The notes below the pieces were generated by a model. The model did no database searches. It was not told the DNA's origin and saw only the letters and a program-made list of their open reading frames with translations. Both the position numbers and the translations under genes were made by a program. This document shows, one piece after another, positions 11,821 through 23,800 of a stretch of DNA of 64,000 nt (its first letter is position 1; each line of letters begins with the position of its first letter). Source of the stretch: Myoxocephalus aenaeus (lineage: Eukaryota; Chordata; Actinopteri; Perciformes; Cottidae); contig JBAMJR010000084.1 in the NCBI GenBank assembly GCA_038501785.1, positions 5,153,501 to 5,217,500 of the forward strand, given 5' to 3'.

Positions 11821-14800
11821 TCAATAAGGATGATCACGCACGTACTCCATGATGTGTTTCAGAGCCAGCCAGGACTCGGAGGCGGTGGGGATGATCTGAT
11901 TGGCCGGCAGGATGAAACCATAGCGACCGGTGTCCCTCAGCTCGAAGGCAAAGGAGTACTTGATGCCGATGTTGTAAGACCAGTCGATGCTGCCGCCGCT
12001 GGCTTGGTCTGAGAGGAGGAGGAGGAGGAGGGAGGAGGGAGGAGGGAGGAAGAAGGAGGAGGAAGAGGAAGAAGAAGAAGAAGAAGAAGAAGAAGAAGAA
12101 GAAGGGGGGAGGAGGAGGAAGAAGAAGAAGAAGAAGAAGAAGAAGAAGAAGAAGAAGAAGAAGGGGGGAGGAGGAGGAAGAAGGAAGAAGGAGGAGGAGG
12201 GAGGAGGAAGAAGGAAGAAGGAGGAGGAGGAAGAAGGAAGAAGGAAGAAGGAGGAGGAGGAAGAAGGAGGAGGAAGAAGGAGGAGGAGGAGGAAGAAGGA
12301 AGAAGGAGGAGGAAGAAGAAGAAGGAGGAGGAAGAAGAAGGAAGAAGAAGGAGGAGGAAGAAGAAGGAGGAGGAGGAAGGAAGAAGAAGGAGGAGGAAGA
12401 AGAAGAAGGAGGAGGAAGAAGGAAGAAGAAGGAGGAGGAAGAAGAAGGAGGAGGAGGAAGGAAGAAGAAGGAGGAGGAAGAAGAAGAAGGAGGAGGAAGA
12501 AGGAAGAAGAAGGAGGAGGAAGAAGGAGGAGGAAGAAGGAAGAGGAGGAAGAAGGAAGAAGAAGGAGGAAGAAGAAGGAGGAGGAGGAAGAAGGAGGAGG
12601 AAGAAGGAAGAAGAAGGAGGAGGAAGAAGGAGGAGGAGGAAGAAGGAAGAGGAGGAAGAAGGAAGAAGAAGGAGGAAGAAGGAGGAGGAAGAAGAAGAAG
12701 AAGGAGGAGGAAGAAGAAGAAGGAGGAGGAAGAAGGAGGAGGAAGGAAGAAGAAGGAGGAGGAAGAAGGAGGAGGAGGAAGAAGGAAGAAGAAGGAGGAA
12801 GAAGAAGGAGGAGGAGGAAGAAGGAGGAGGAAGAAGAAGAAGAAGGAGGAGGAAGAAGAAGAAGGAGGAGGAAGAAGGAAGAAGAAGGAGGAAGAAGGAA
12901 GAAGGAAGAAGGAGGAGGAAGAAGGAAGAAGGAGGAGGAAGAAGAAGGAGAAGGAAGAAGGAAGAAGGAGGAGGAAGAAGGAAGAAGGAGGAGGAAGAAG
13001 AAGGAGGAGGAAGAAGGAGGAGGAAGAAGGAGGAGGAAGAAGGAGGAGGAAGAAGAGGAAGAAGAAGAGGAGGAAGAAGAAGAAGAGATGAGCAGATCAG
13101 CTAACCAGGGCTTTTTGACAACATTTGAGTTTTAAAAATCTGATAATGCAAATCTTTGAATGTCAGTTAATATATTAACTCGTGGAAGTGGAGCACTACA
13201 TGGAGGTGAAATCTGTTTATTTCAATGTGAAAGTGCAATAAAAAAAAAAATTGTTCCTAAAAGAAAAAGAAGTTACTCACAGATGATGTTGCAGATGCTC
13301 CCGACCTTGTATCTGGTGCCGTAGAGAGACGTGAGCTTCTGCACGGCGGCTCTGCCAACGGAGTCCTATGAGGAACACAAACAAGGACCGGAATACTGTA
13401 TTACTATCAGTGGTGGAAGAAGTATTCTGACCCTTTACTTAAGTAAAAGTAGCAGTACAACTCTGTGTAAATACTCCACTACAAGGAAAAGTCCTGCCTT
13501 CAAACCATTTGAAGTATGCAAGTATTATCAGCTAAATGTGCTTAAATATGAAATATAAAAGTACTCTTTGTGCAGTGAAATGTTTCCGATCAGTGTTTTA
13601 CCACCATATGATGCTTCTGGGTTAATATTACTGCTGCGCTCTGCATTTTACTGCTGCAGATGTTTATTTTAACTGCGTCATCGTGGTTTGTTTGTAGCGC
13701 CGCCGTCCCGTGAGAAACACGTATCTCTAAAAAAAAAAAGGAAGCTTCACAGCTCTGTGACGGAGCTTTTTCCAGCTGATCCAAGAGGCTTTTTAAAGAC
13801 TGTATTCAGCTTTTCTCAACACATAAAGGAAACACTTCATCCTTCAGTTCATCACACACATTCAACATCAACGCATCTGGAGATACGAGGTTCTCACTGG
13901 ACAGGAAGGGGAAGAAAAACTATCATCTCAGAAGAAACTAAAGCGCTCAGTAGAAGTATAAAGTTGCATAAAATGGAAATACTCAACCAAAGTACAAGTA
14001 CCTCTAATTTGTACCTGCCTCTGAGGGCGTTGGTACACATGAGGACTGTTCAGGCAGTTTCTCAATGTTAATAATTCCTGGCTGAGTTAAGGGAGATCAT
14101 TCATCATATGCAGTCGTGGTGACTTTATAATGTTTAAGCAATAAAACTTTAATGAGATGAGAAATCGTAACAGCTCAGGCTGTTAAAGTAGTCAAAAGGC
14201 CAGATATTGCTTTTTAAACTTATTGAACGATAAAAGAGGCAGATGTTTTAAAATCGGGTTGTAATAACTCCCTGTTTTCAGATTTATATTTGATATTTTG
14301 TCATGTGCCGTTTCCCCTCCTTACCAGCTCAGCCTGGTGGAGCGCGTTCTTGCAGGTGTAGCCGTAGGGGTACATGAGCAGCTGCGAGTAGGCGTGGACG
14401 GAGATGAAGGACTTGAAGTTGCCGTGGCTCTGGATCAGATCCACCACGTTCTTCACCTCGACCTCAGAGTGAGCCGAGGGCCCGTGGAAGGAGTCGGAGC
14501 AGGGGTTCCTGCTGGCCCCGGGGCCTGGAGGCACAGGGACAGATGGACATCGTAACACAGCAGTACAGGAGAGGACTCACGGACATCTACAGGTTTATTA
14601 GGTGCAACCTGCTCCAACTAATGCATTTTAATGACAAAATGACCTCATGGTCATTTAAGAGGCTGTAGTTTGTAGCAGAGGTGTTTCTAATATTTCCACC
14701 TATTCTATTCTGGACAAGCGGTGGACAAAATATTGGCATCATTTCACCGTGTAAGGCTTTACAATGCAACGGCTCCACATGCTATTAGAGTGGATAAACT

Positions 14801-15999
14801 ACACCTTAAAAATCACTTTCTTCATATTCTTTTTCAAACTTAAAGTGAATAAGGTAACCATTTTAGTGAGTAGATATCGCCTTGAAACTTCCTCAATTGT
14901 TTATCTACATTAGGAAAATGTATTTTTGCATTACACGTTTTGTATGTTTAAATATGCAAATGATGCATTATCTTATCAAATATTTGCTAATTTGCATTCA
15001 TCTCCAGAACAGAAATATAAACGTTGGATAAAGCCGGGTTCAAAATTCTTCTTTGCATTTTTTTTGACGTATTCGAGTCAAAGGGTTGTTTCTTCGTCTC
15101 ACTCCATTAATCAGAAAATACTTTGAAGAAATACATTTTCGCTTCCATTTTGCCCGAGGTGAAGCGTTTCTCATTTTAGTAACTGAAGCGTTTCTATAAA
15201 TGACTGCACTGATCAACGTGGTGGGTAATCTCTATATCTCTATATCTCTATCTCTGTATCTGTAAAAGACAAACGAGGGGCGCCTCTTCCTCTACTGACC
15301 ACCAAAGCCTGCGTCCCAGTTCCTGTTGGGATCGACCCCCCGGCACACGGAGCCCGGGTTCTTGGAGCGGGTCTTACGCCACATCCGGTCCTGCACATCA
15401 GAACACAGATTCAGACGGTCGAGCACGAAACTGCAGGTATTCTTATGCTTTCTCTTCGGATCTAAACCGTAAAACCAAAGATGTGTGAGGTTCATCGCGT
15501 GTCCGTCGAGCGGTGACGTACGTTGGAGTGTGTGTAGGCGTATCCGTCGGGGTTGGCCAGGAGCAGCATGTAAATGTCCATGGTGTTCAGGAGCGACGTC
15601 AGGGAGGCGTCGGTGCCGAAGTCAGCGGCAATCTAAACAAGAACGAGGCTTTTATTTTGTAGGAATGAGATTCTCGGTAGAAGGGAAGCAATCTGAACGT
15701 TCTCCTGTTGGTTCTCATCCAGAGTTAACAATGTGATGATGATTTCCGTTTATTTGTTGTGTGCTTTATGTTTTGTTGTGTAAGGCTGTTTCTGTCTGTA
15801 TGGGTTTGTATTTGTGTCTATAGGAAACACTCGAAAAATGTTCTAGTATTGTCCCTTTCTGGGGAAAACAAATAATATATATAAATATAATTTTTCCCCC
15901 CAGAAAGGAGCAAAGAAAGGGGCTAAAAAAACTAAAATGTAGTTTTATACTTGAAGAATACTAGAAAAATATTAGTATTGCCCCTTTCTGGGACAAGAA

Positions 16000-16057
<58 letters not shown>

Positions 16058-19056
16058 TTCTTGTCAACTTACACATCATTATAAATATACTATCATCATT
16101 ATAAATATATTTAGACATCTTGTCAACTTACACATCATTATAAATATACTATCATCATTATAATATACTTACACATCTTGTCAACTTGCACATCATTATA
16201 AATATACTATCATCATTATAAATATATTTAGACATCTTGTCAACTTACACATCATTATAAATATACTATCATCATTATAAATATACTATCATCATTATAA
16301 ATATACTTACACATCTTGTCAACATCTTGTTTTGTCCAACTAACAGTTTAAAAACCCAAAGATATTAAATTCACAATAAAATATGAGCAAGAAAAGCACA
16401 TTAAAGGGGTTTAAAAGTCATTTCAGCTCTATTTATCATATAGAAACGTATGGAAAGATCTTGTTTTTTCTCCTGACAGCGTTCCGTGTCCGGCCGCTGG
16501 AGGACATCGAACACATGTCCCTCTGTGTGTTTATTCAGGCTGTACCTTGTTGGCTGTCCACACCCCGGTGGCCTGAGACACCCATTCCCTGGAGTGGATC
16601 CCCGTGTCCATCCAGATGGCGGGACGGTTGTTTCCTCCAGTGCTGAACTATGAAAGCAACAGAATGGTTCCCGTTGTATTAAAAAGAACTGGATGAGGAG
16701 ATATGTTCGCGGTGCAGGTGTTGATGTGATGAGTCGGGTCCCACCTTGAGGACGTACATGGGCCGGTTCTCATACGACCTCCCGATCTCCTGCTTGGTGA
16801 CGAGTTTGGGGTGCTGAGCCACCAGAGTGTCCATCCAGCTGTAGATCTGAACGGGACACGTCATACAGATGAGGAGTGTGTGATAATAAACAGAAAGACT
16901 TCAGGTGTTCATCTTTCTGTTTATCTGGTGGACTAATCACCAGTTAGGTAACCAGTTCAAGAAATACATATTTATATTTACATTTCACCACTGCACTTAC
17001 TAATAACAATACCAGAAATATTTTCTTTTTAATACATATTATTTTACATTTTTGTATCCTGAAGTTTAGTTTTCCAACAACTTAACATGTCAAACAAACT
17101 CCAAGATATTTCTAGTTTTTTTTAAATCTGTATCTGGTTGTCTGTCTAGTCAACTAACTGACATAATAATTAATGTGTGTGTGATCTTTGATAAAAGACA
17201 GATAATAATACGTTATTTTCTTCACATTTTTAGATACTTGTACTTATGCGTTGTACTTTATATTTGAACTTTATACACTACTACATTTATTTTAAAGCTT
17301 TAGTTACTTTGCAGATTAATATTAATAATACAAAATATAAATAAAATAATAAATGACGATGTATTATTATAGGTTACACTGCCCAGCAGTATGTAAAGTA
17401 ATTACATTTAGTTCAAATTACTTAATTGTACACATTAATTGATCAATAATTATACACCAGTGATATATAGTATACAATATGTTATTCTGAAACTATTCTA
17501 CCTAATAAGTATTTTAACTTTTGGTACCTAAGTATATTTTGAGGCTAATACTTTTGTACTTTTTCATATGTAAGAGAGTATTTCCAAACTATTTCACAGT
17601 TATAATCAGAGTACTTCAACTGCACTGCAACTTTTATTCTATTTTTTGCTTCTTGACTGTTTTTAATGTTTTAATGAATGTTCTTAATTGTTTTTAAATC
17701 TTGTTTTCTTCTGCATTATGTTTTGATGCCATTGTGTCATCATGAAGTGATAATACGGTGTTTGTGTCTCTCTTACTCCGCCGCCTCATGAGTTTGCATC
17801 AGAAACCTCACCGTCTCCAGGCGATGATAAGCTCCGAAGTTGAAGCTCCTGGTGCTGCGTTCCTTCATCTGGTTCTGCGCCATCTCGGCCTTCTCCTCGT
17901 CGAGGAGCTCCTGAATGAGACACGGCGGGAACGTCGTTCAAAAATCAAATGAAAACCAGAAGCGACCTCCATCAGCGGGGGACGAGGACGCCGGGTCACA
18001 AACCTGCAGGTCGTTCACGATGACGGAGAACGGGACGCCGTGGGCGGCGAGGAGCTCCGTCACAGAGCTCACGGCGGAGCGAGGGACCCGGATGTCCACC
18101 GGGAGCTCAGTGGAGACCGGGTGGAGCCAGAAGTCCAGCTGGGAGAAGAGGAGAAGAGGAGGAGTCACAGACTGGACTTTTGAGACTCGATACTCCAGAG
18201 AACACGTCGCCTCCGTTTCAGTAGAATTGATCTCAGCGGTTATCGTTCATAAAGCCATTGAACCACACGATGATGAACTGAATAAATCAACTGTGCAATA
18301 CTCTGCCAATAATACTGTACATTTCAAGACTTTTACATTTTGAATTCCTATTTATACTGTTTACATTTACACATTTTATAAATACCGCTGTTCAGCATTT
18401 TCTATTCACTTATTTACACCGTTTTTTTTATATTTGTATGTGTGTTTGATGCACATTTTTGCACATAGTTCTTATATTTTTCATTCTTTATTTTGATTAA
18501 TTACATACTCTCTACATATATTATGTTTGATATTGTAGAATGATGTACATGTTCTTCTTTTTAACTACTTTAACTATTTATTTGTAGTGAAAAGCAAATA
18601 AAGTCACATGAACTTGTTCCTCTTGTTGCATTTTCTTTATCATGGAAGTCAAATCTCCCAAACAAATTTTGAGATATAATAGAAGATTTTATACGAGTAT
18701 TAAATAACTAATAAATGTCCCGGTATTAATCTAAATCAAATTAAAATCAACTAAAACGTCTTAAATTCTAATCTATCAAAGACACTTTTTTATTTTTATT
18801 GTAAATATGCATTAATGTTTGACTCGGAGGAGCAGAGAATATTAAATAAACAGAAAAAAAATAAGAGGAAAGGTTCATCTCTGGATATTTTTCACATCAG
18901 CCGAGAGTTTCTGACTTTTCTGACCTTCAATCCACGAAAACTCTCAAGTGGATTATTAAAGTTGAGGATTGATTTTCCTTCTGTATTCCTGGCAAGGTTC
19001 ATGTGAAACCGATTGGCACAAGCAGCTGCGAAAACTTGAGGTATGTAGGTGTTTGC

Positions 19057-19107
<51 letters not shown>

Positions 19108-20807
19108 CTCCCACTCCTGTTGAGTCTCCAGAGCCTGCAGGAGCTGCAGCTGTTCCTCAGACTGCACATTGACCCTGATGACCTGATCTCTGGAAGGAGA
19201 AATTCAGAGTCTGAGCATCACTATTCATATTCAAGCTTTTTAGGCAAAATCTACTCGCAGCCGCAGCGGAAGAGTTAATTCACCGCTCAGCAAAATGAAA
19301 AGCAGTTAATCGTGCAGAACAGCTCGTACCCAGACCCATGACTCCCACTCCGTTCCCTTTAATACGACTGTAATTATGATTTAATCCTTTTCTAAACAAA
19401 AAGCTCAAGCATCTTCTGCCCGTTGAATGCTAATGTATTTTTTCAACTTGGGTGGTTATTTGACTTGCTGATTATAAAGCACCCAAGGGAGGGAAGTAAA
19501 AAAACAAACACATAATCAAGTCTCTAAATAATTGTATTAAATGACTAAGACTGCATGTTCTTTTGCTAAACTAAATGGAACGGAGGTAATGGACTCTAAA
19601 AGTACTCGCTTTGAAAAGTTAATTATTTAAGTTAGTTTATTCTGTCTTGACGGTTATTTATTTTTGTGAGAAAATGTACTTAATAATTCCACAAAAACCT
19701 TTCCCTCTTCACCTGAATCAAATGTCCTTTTCCTTTCTACGAAGCAGCTGCAGAGTTTACACGTTTTGGTTTATTTATCCATCATAATCGGTTGTTAGAG
19801 GGACACAAATGCTGATTGCGGTTCTATTTATCACATCAATAACACATGTTGGTATTCTTGAATCGGAAAGAAAAAGGTTAATTACTCAAATAGGTTGTTC
19901 AGGTGTTCTGGTGCATATCAGTCAAAATAAAACAAGAGAAAAAGGAACAAGCAAAACACAAGAATCACAAATATGTAATAATGCAAAGTATATTATATAT
20001 ATATATACATCCATTATCAGCCGATTATCCATTTTCCAGCTCATTCTGGGGGATATAATCCCTCCAGCGTGTCCTGGGTCTTCCCTGGGGATTCCTACCA
20101 GTTGGACGTGCCCGAAAAACCTCAGCTAGGCAAGGCAAGTTTATTTGTAGAGCACATTTCAACAACAAGGCGATTCAAAGTGCTTCACATAAAACCATTA
20201 AGAGCATCAAAACATAATGCAGAGAAAACAGGATTTAAAACAGTTAAGAAAACATTAAAACAGTCAAAAAGCTAAATAAAAAATAAAAATTGAATAAAAG
20301 TTGCAGTGCAGTTTAAGAAATAAAATGCAGTAGTGAGATGCAGCAATTGAATTTGGATCAATTAAAGGCAACAGCAAAAAGAAAAGTCTTCAGTCTGGAT
20401 TTAAAGGAGCTGAGGGTCTCAGCAGACCTGCAGCTTTCAGGGACCTTGTTCCAGATATGTGGAGCAGAAAAGCTGAACGCTGCTTCTCCATGTTTAGTTC
20501 TGACTCTTGGAACAGAAAGTAGACCCGTCCCAGACGACCTGGCTGACTCCTTTATATATATATTTGTAAAACAAATAGGGTGGAATGTCCTGGAGAAAAG
20601 ATGAAGTATAGACGCTCCTGGCTGGCTTTAAATATTCGTGTCTGTATAAATGAAGAGATAATGACCTCTGTGCCGGCCCTAGTGAACACAGAGCGACGCA
20701 TTTCAATGTGAAAGCTCAGAAAACAGATCCGCCTCTCCTCACCCGGTGAAGAGCCTCTCGGCGGCGGCCGCAGCCACGAGCGCCAGCAGCAGCCAGAGGC
20801 CTCTCAT
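11821..20807 (-). CDS. cpa2: Carboxypeptidase A2-type pancreatic procarboxypeptidase (complete)
   Basis: Secreted M14 zinc exopeptidase that removes C-terminal aromatic or bulky aliphatic residues in the gut; made in the exocrine pancreas as a proenzyme. It has 419 residues, the usual length. Signal peptide about 1-16 (MRGLWLLLALVAAAAA), activation domain about 17-112, trypsin-type activation at Arg112 or Arg115, then the catalytic domain. Subtracting 110 gives mature bovine numbering: zinc ligands H179, E182 and H306 (H69, E72, H196); substrate residues R181, R237, N254, R255 and Y358 (R71, R127, N144, R145, Y248); pocket I365 (I255); catalytic base E380 (E270). Disulfide C248-C271 is present. 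CPA2 rather than CPA1: C320 and C354 match the CPA2-only pair 210/244, and A378 is the CPA2 residue at 268. Stop TGA 11821-11823. No lesion seen. Confidence 0.95.
12011..13087. repeat. 1.08-kb GGA/GAA purine array (pure pyrimidine on the cpa2 sense strand)
   Basis: From 12011 to about 13087 the plus strand contains only G and A, as mixed GGA, GAA and GAAG units with two purer GAA stretches near 12070-12165. It runs directly into the acceptor of the last cpa2 exon (exon edge 12008). Mirror-symmetric purine/pyrimidine DNA of this type can form triplex (H-DNA). The array is stop-free in some frames and produces a 382-residue Lys/Glu/Gly/Arg frame, which is not a gene. Array length may be unreliable in an assembly. 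Confidence 0.95.
13400..14020. mobile_element. Dispersed fish repeat, probably a degenerate non-autonomous DNA element
   Basis: Begins with AGTGGTGGAAGAAGTATTCT followed by CCTTTACTTAAGTAAAAGTAGCAG, wording common in fish non-coding repeats, and ends near 14010 with AAAGTACAAGTACCTCTAA. The right edge and terminal repeats are not clear. Related AAGTACT-rich decayed copies occur at 10856-11570 and 17220-17600. Confidence 0.45.
16006..16052. repeat. (TA)n microsatellite in cpa2 intron 7
   Basis: About 23 TA units flanked by TGTGTG and ACACATTTCTTG. Confidence 0.95.
16060..16335. repeat. 58/59-bp tandem repeat in cpa2 intron 7
   Basis: The motif CTTGTCAACTTACACATCAT followed by ATAAATATACTATCATC recurs at 16060, 16119, 16177 and 16236, with a partial unit near 16316. 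The period is 58-59 bp. It follows directly on the TA microsatellite. Confidence 0.9.
17645..17750 (+). repeat. LINE-like dispersed repeat fragment (copy 1 of 3)
   Basis: GACTGTTTTTAATGTTTTAA to TCTTCTGCATTATGTTTTGATGC matches the segment at 29545-29675 on the same strand and at 20125-20300 on the opposite strand. Three copies show it is an interspersed element; the family was not identified. Confidence 0.6.
19062..19107. repeat. (GT)n microsatellite forming part of the cpa2 exon 2 donor
   Basis: About 22 TG units on the plus strand. On the transcript the exon 2 donor reads GAG|GTACAC and runs straight on into CA repeats, so intron positions +3 onward belong to the microsatellite. Confidence 0.9.
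19975..20125. repeat. Non-LTR retrotransposon fragment in cpa2 intron 1
   Basis: Text such as CATTTTCCAGCTCATTCTGG, GTGTCCTGGGTCTTCCCTGG and CAGTTGGACGTGCCCGAAAA is a stock LINE segment in fish. It is short and interrupted; no open frame. Confidence 0.5.
20125..20560 (-). repeat. LINE-like dispersed repeat fragment (copy 2 of 3, longest)
   Basis: On the minus strand it ends TGTGCTCTACAAATAAACTT then GCCTTGCCTAGC, a 3' tail shared with 29545-29675. Its body includes CTTCAGTCTGGATTTAAAGG and GACCTTGTTCCAGATATGTG, a common fish repeat. No intact reading frame. Confidence 0.65.
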
Positions 20808-20855
20808 CTCGTCTGGATGTCCGGACTGTGAGTTTTGGGCTCGGCGTCTCCGGCC

Positions 20856-20863
20856 TCTTAAGA
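20856..20863 (-). promoter_or_regulatory. Possible TATA-like box of cpa2
   Basis: The minus strand reads CTTAAGAG about 50 bases upstream of the start codon and between it and the candidate PTF1 element. It is an imperfect TATA box; the transcription start would fall near 20830. Confidence 0.35.
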
Positions 20864-20874
20864 CCAGCGGGCAA

Positions 20875-20891
20875 CAGGTGGTCCGTTCCCA
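20875..20891. promoter_or_regulatory. PTF1-like bipartite pancreatic element
   Basis: CAGGTG (20875-20880) and TTCCCA (20886-20891) are spaced by five bases, so their centres lie one helical turn apart. An E-box plus TC-box at this spacing is the binding pattern of the PTF1 complex (PTF1A with RBPJ/RBPJL) in exocrine pancreas genes. It lies about 70 bases upstream of the cpa2 ATG, where such elements sit in elastase and trypsin promoters. Function is inferred. Confidence 0.55.
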
Positions 20892-23800
20892 CGGAGGAGC
20901 GTTGCCTCGCTCTGCTGAGAATCACACGGGCGCTCATGTGTGGGAAAAAATTAAACATAAACGTCTGATTCAGCTTTGTTTTTATCTGTGCGGCGCTCAG
21001 CTGCAGATAACGGTGGCTTCCCTTGATTCTCTGTTGGTGGAAGAATACTTCAGTAAAAGCAATAATACCGTAAAAGTACCTTGAAACCTCTCGAAAAAAG
21101 AAGATTGGAGATGCAGATTTTTCACTTATGCTCCCAAACAGCCGACCCCAAAACATTAGAGAGGCGACCTCTGAGGACATTTTAAAGCATCATATAAAAA
21201 CATATCTAATTCGCCAAGCTTTTCCTTTTTTAACAGCACTTTATGTGCGTTGCACAGAATCCCACGTCTTAATGTATTCAAACACTCTATACATTTTTAT
21301 TTATTTATCATTTTAAATGTACTGCGTATTCCCGTTTTCATTCATCTGCTAAAAATGTAAGTCCAAAAAGCATGCTCGGAAAAAAGGAAGGTTTTTTAGT
21401 TTTTATTCATTCTTTTAAAATGTTTGAGCACGCTGTGTGAAATGTGCTATATAAATAAAGATTATTATTATTATAATTATTAGTATAAGAGGCAACCTTC
21501 CACCAATCTTCTTCTTCACCAGCAATAAACTGACAAATTCACAGAGGAAGGAACCGGGAACGAGCCAATCAGAGGCAGAGCAGGGCGGGTCTCCCCTTTA
21601 CTTCAGCCAATGAGAGGCGTGCTGAGTCCTGAGTACTTATTGCCTATTTGGTTAAAGCTGCAGACGTGTACCTAAAGAGAAATCTTAATGTTACAAGTCA
21701 CAAAGATATTTCAAACATTAGTGCACTTCCTACTTTGTGCCAACAGTTTGGAGGAAGACGCTTCTCGTGACGACCACAGGTCCTTAAAGAAAAAAAAAGT
21801 CTTCCCAATTTGGTGTAAAAGCCGTCGACTGTGAGCCAGACCTGATCTCACCGACGCTCCCGCGGCTCAGACCTCTGCAGCCGAGCGTGAAGCCTGAAGG
21901 CAGAAGAGTGGAAGACGTGATGGCGGCAGATTGAGGCCCGTGATGAAGGTCTGCATGTCGTTGATCCCTCTGAGTCAAGAAACACTTGCATGTGCTCACC
22001 GTGGCCAGTAGATGGCAGCGCACTACCAAACGTCTTTAACCACACGGTGAAGACATTACAGGATTACCCTGAATCCTAAATTATTGATGACTCAGCGAGG
22101 TCTTATTAGAGTCGGTGAGTACGAGGCACCTCCAGAAACTATACATCATGAGACCAGAGCGGAAATTATTGGTCATTTAGTGGATTTGTTGATAAACTAA
22201 TAACTTTTTGATCCCCGATTAATTGTTTTGAGTCACTTTTCAAGCAACATAATAAAACATTTGCTGATACCCGCTTCCTAAATGTGAATGTTTCCTTCTT
22301 TTCTCAATTTAACATCATTGCAAACTGAATATATTTGGGATTTGGGGACTGTTGGTCGGACAAAACGTTTAAAAACATCCCCTCGGGTAATGGAGAAGAT
22401 GTTATGAGGCAGATTAACAGATAATGAAAATACTCACTAGTTTATTAAATTGAATTACAGCTACAGTATGCGTAGCTTAAGCATATCACAGAGTTCTTGT
22501 TATTATGTCTTATCCGATTTGCAAACAAGTGACCTTTACACCAACTCCTCGTACTCGATAATGTAATAAAAGAGAGCGACGAGCACCGGATCCACAGTCA
22601 GCCCCCCCACGGGTGCAAACGCAATCCTATTTCATGACTGCGGAGGATTTGGGTGGGGGTTAAGTCATTCGTCCTGATATCCGCTGGCTGATATCCCAAC
22701 GTGCAACCACGCAGCCTCCCAGCACCCATCAGCTGCTGTGACGCCCCGCCAAACCCTCCCCTCCGCTCAGAACTAATAAAAAGAGGGGTTTTAACGTGTC
22801 ACAAAGTGGGGGAGGCCGTGGGAGGCTGTGGGAGAGTCGAGCCGTGGAAATTATTTATTGCAATTCCTGCTGCGTTTGTCTAAAAGTTTAATACCGTCAT
22901 GAAAAGTGGCTTTACATGCAGATGTGGGTGTTGTGGGGCGCTTTTTCCTCTCTCCCCGTCACGTGCCTCTAAAAGCTATACGAACAAGGCACCCCCGACT
23001 AGCTCGTTCCACATGACTTCCTCTGCTACGCTATAAATAGATCCATTTACATTGCATTTCATGGCTGAGCTATCTCTCAATATTTCAGAGGCCCACCAGT
23101 AAATTGACCATTAATCATTTATTGCTCACTTGTTCATCTCATTTTGCTTTCATATTACAACGCATTTGCCAAAAACCTTTTTTTTTAATCTGTGTTTTAT
23201 GTTCATAAAAAGAGAGAGAGAGGTTTGCGTGTCACACGTGTGATTCCTGCGTCCGTCCAGTCGGGTGGTCACATGACAGATGGCGAGGACCTCTCCTCTG
23301 ACACCGTTACGCCGGTGGACGCCGGACCTGTGATTCTTTGTGTGCGTGTTCCTCTTCATGCCGTCGTTTAAACGCCCCCAACTTTCCTTTGTCCTGGGAA
23401 TAACTTTCAACCAGACACAATGGGAGCAGGGCGAGAGCGATGTGACATTTCCTCTCGCTGGTGAAAAAGTCAAAGTCAGACCTCTGATCTAAAATGCATC
23501 GTGACGTGCGGCTGAACTTTCTCATCTATTTAGTCGCCTGCCACTCGCGCTGAATGCTAAATATCGGCGGACACTGTCGAGGCTTCAGAGGCGCTCTTTG
23601 ACTCGGAGGGATGTCGATGTGTTTAGATCGCTGTTCCCATAGTTTAAACGTCGCTTAAGTGCTGGTGACATCGTCACGTTTATGTTCAGCTATCAACACA
23701 AATACGTTTTAGCTCCGTTTTCTTCTCCGCCGGCCGTTTTTTGTCCTGGTACGGTAACGTGATTGACCCTTCGCTAAGTCCCGCCCCCTCGAACGCAATC

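Larger units (their letters stand above)
11821..20807 (-). other. cpa2: Exon map of cpa2
   Basis: Exons in transcript order: 20743-20807, 19108-19189, 18004-18138, 17812-17910, 16745-16846, 16546-16647, 15522-15632, 15300-15390, 14325-14524, 13281-13365, 11821-12008. They sum to 1,260 nt, exactly 420 codons with the stop, and all phases close. All introns are GT..AG. Intron 1 (19190-20742) holds LINE debris, intron 7 (15633-16545) the TA and 59-bp repeats, intron 9 (13366-14324) a dispersed element, and intron 10 (12009-13280) the purine/pyrimidine array. Confidence 0.92.

Noticed and set aside
11987..13135. 382-residue open frame of Lys/Glu/Gly/Arg on the plus strand
   Set aside because: It is the GGA/GAA array read in frame. 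It overlaps the last cpa2 exon antisense, has no ordinary codon content and no domain.
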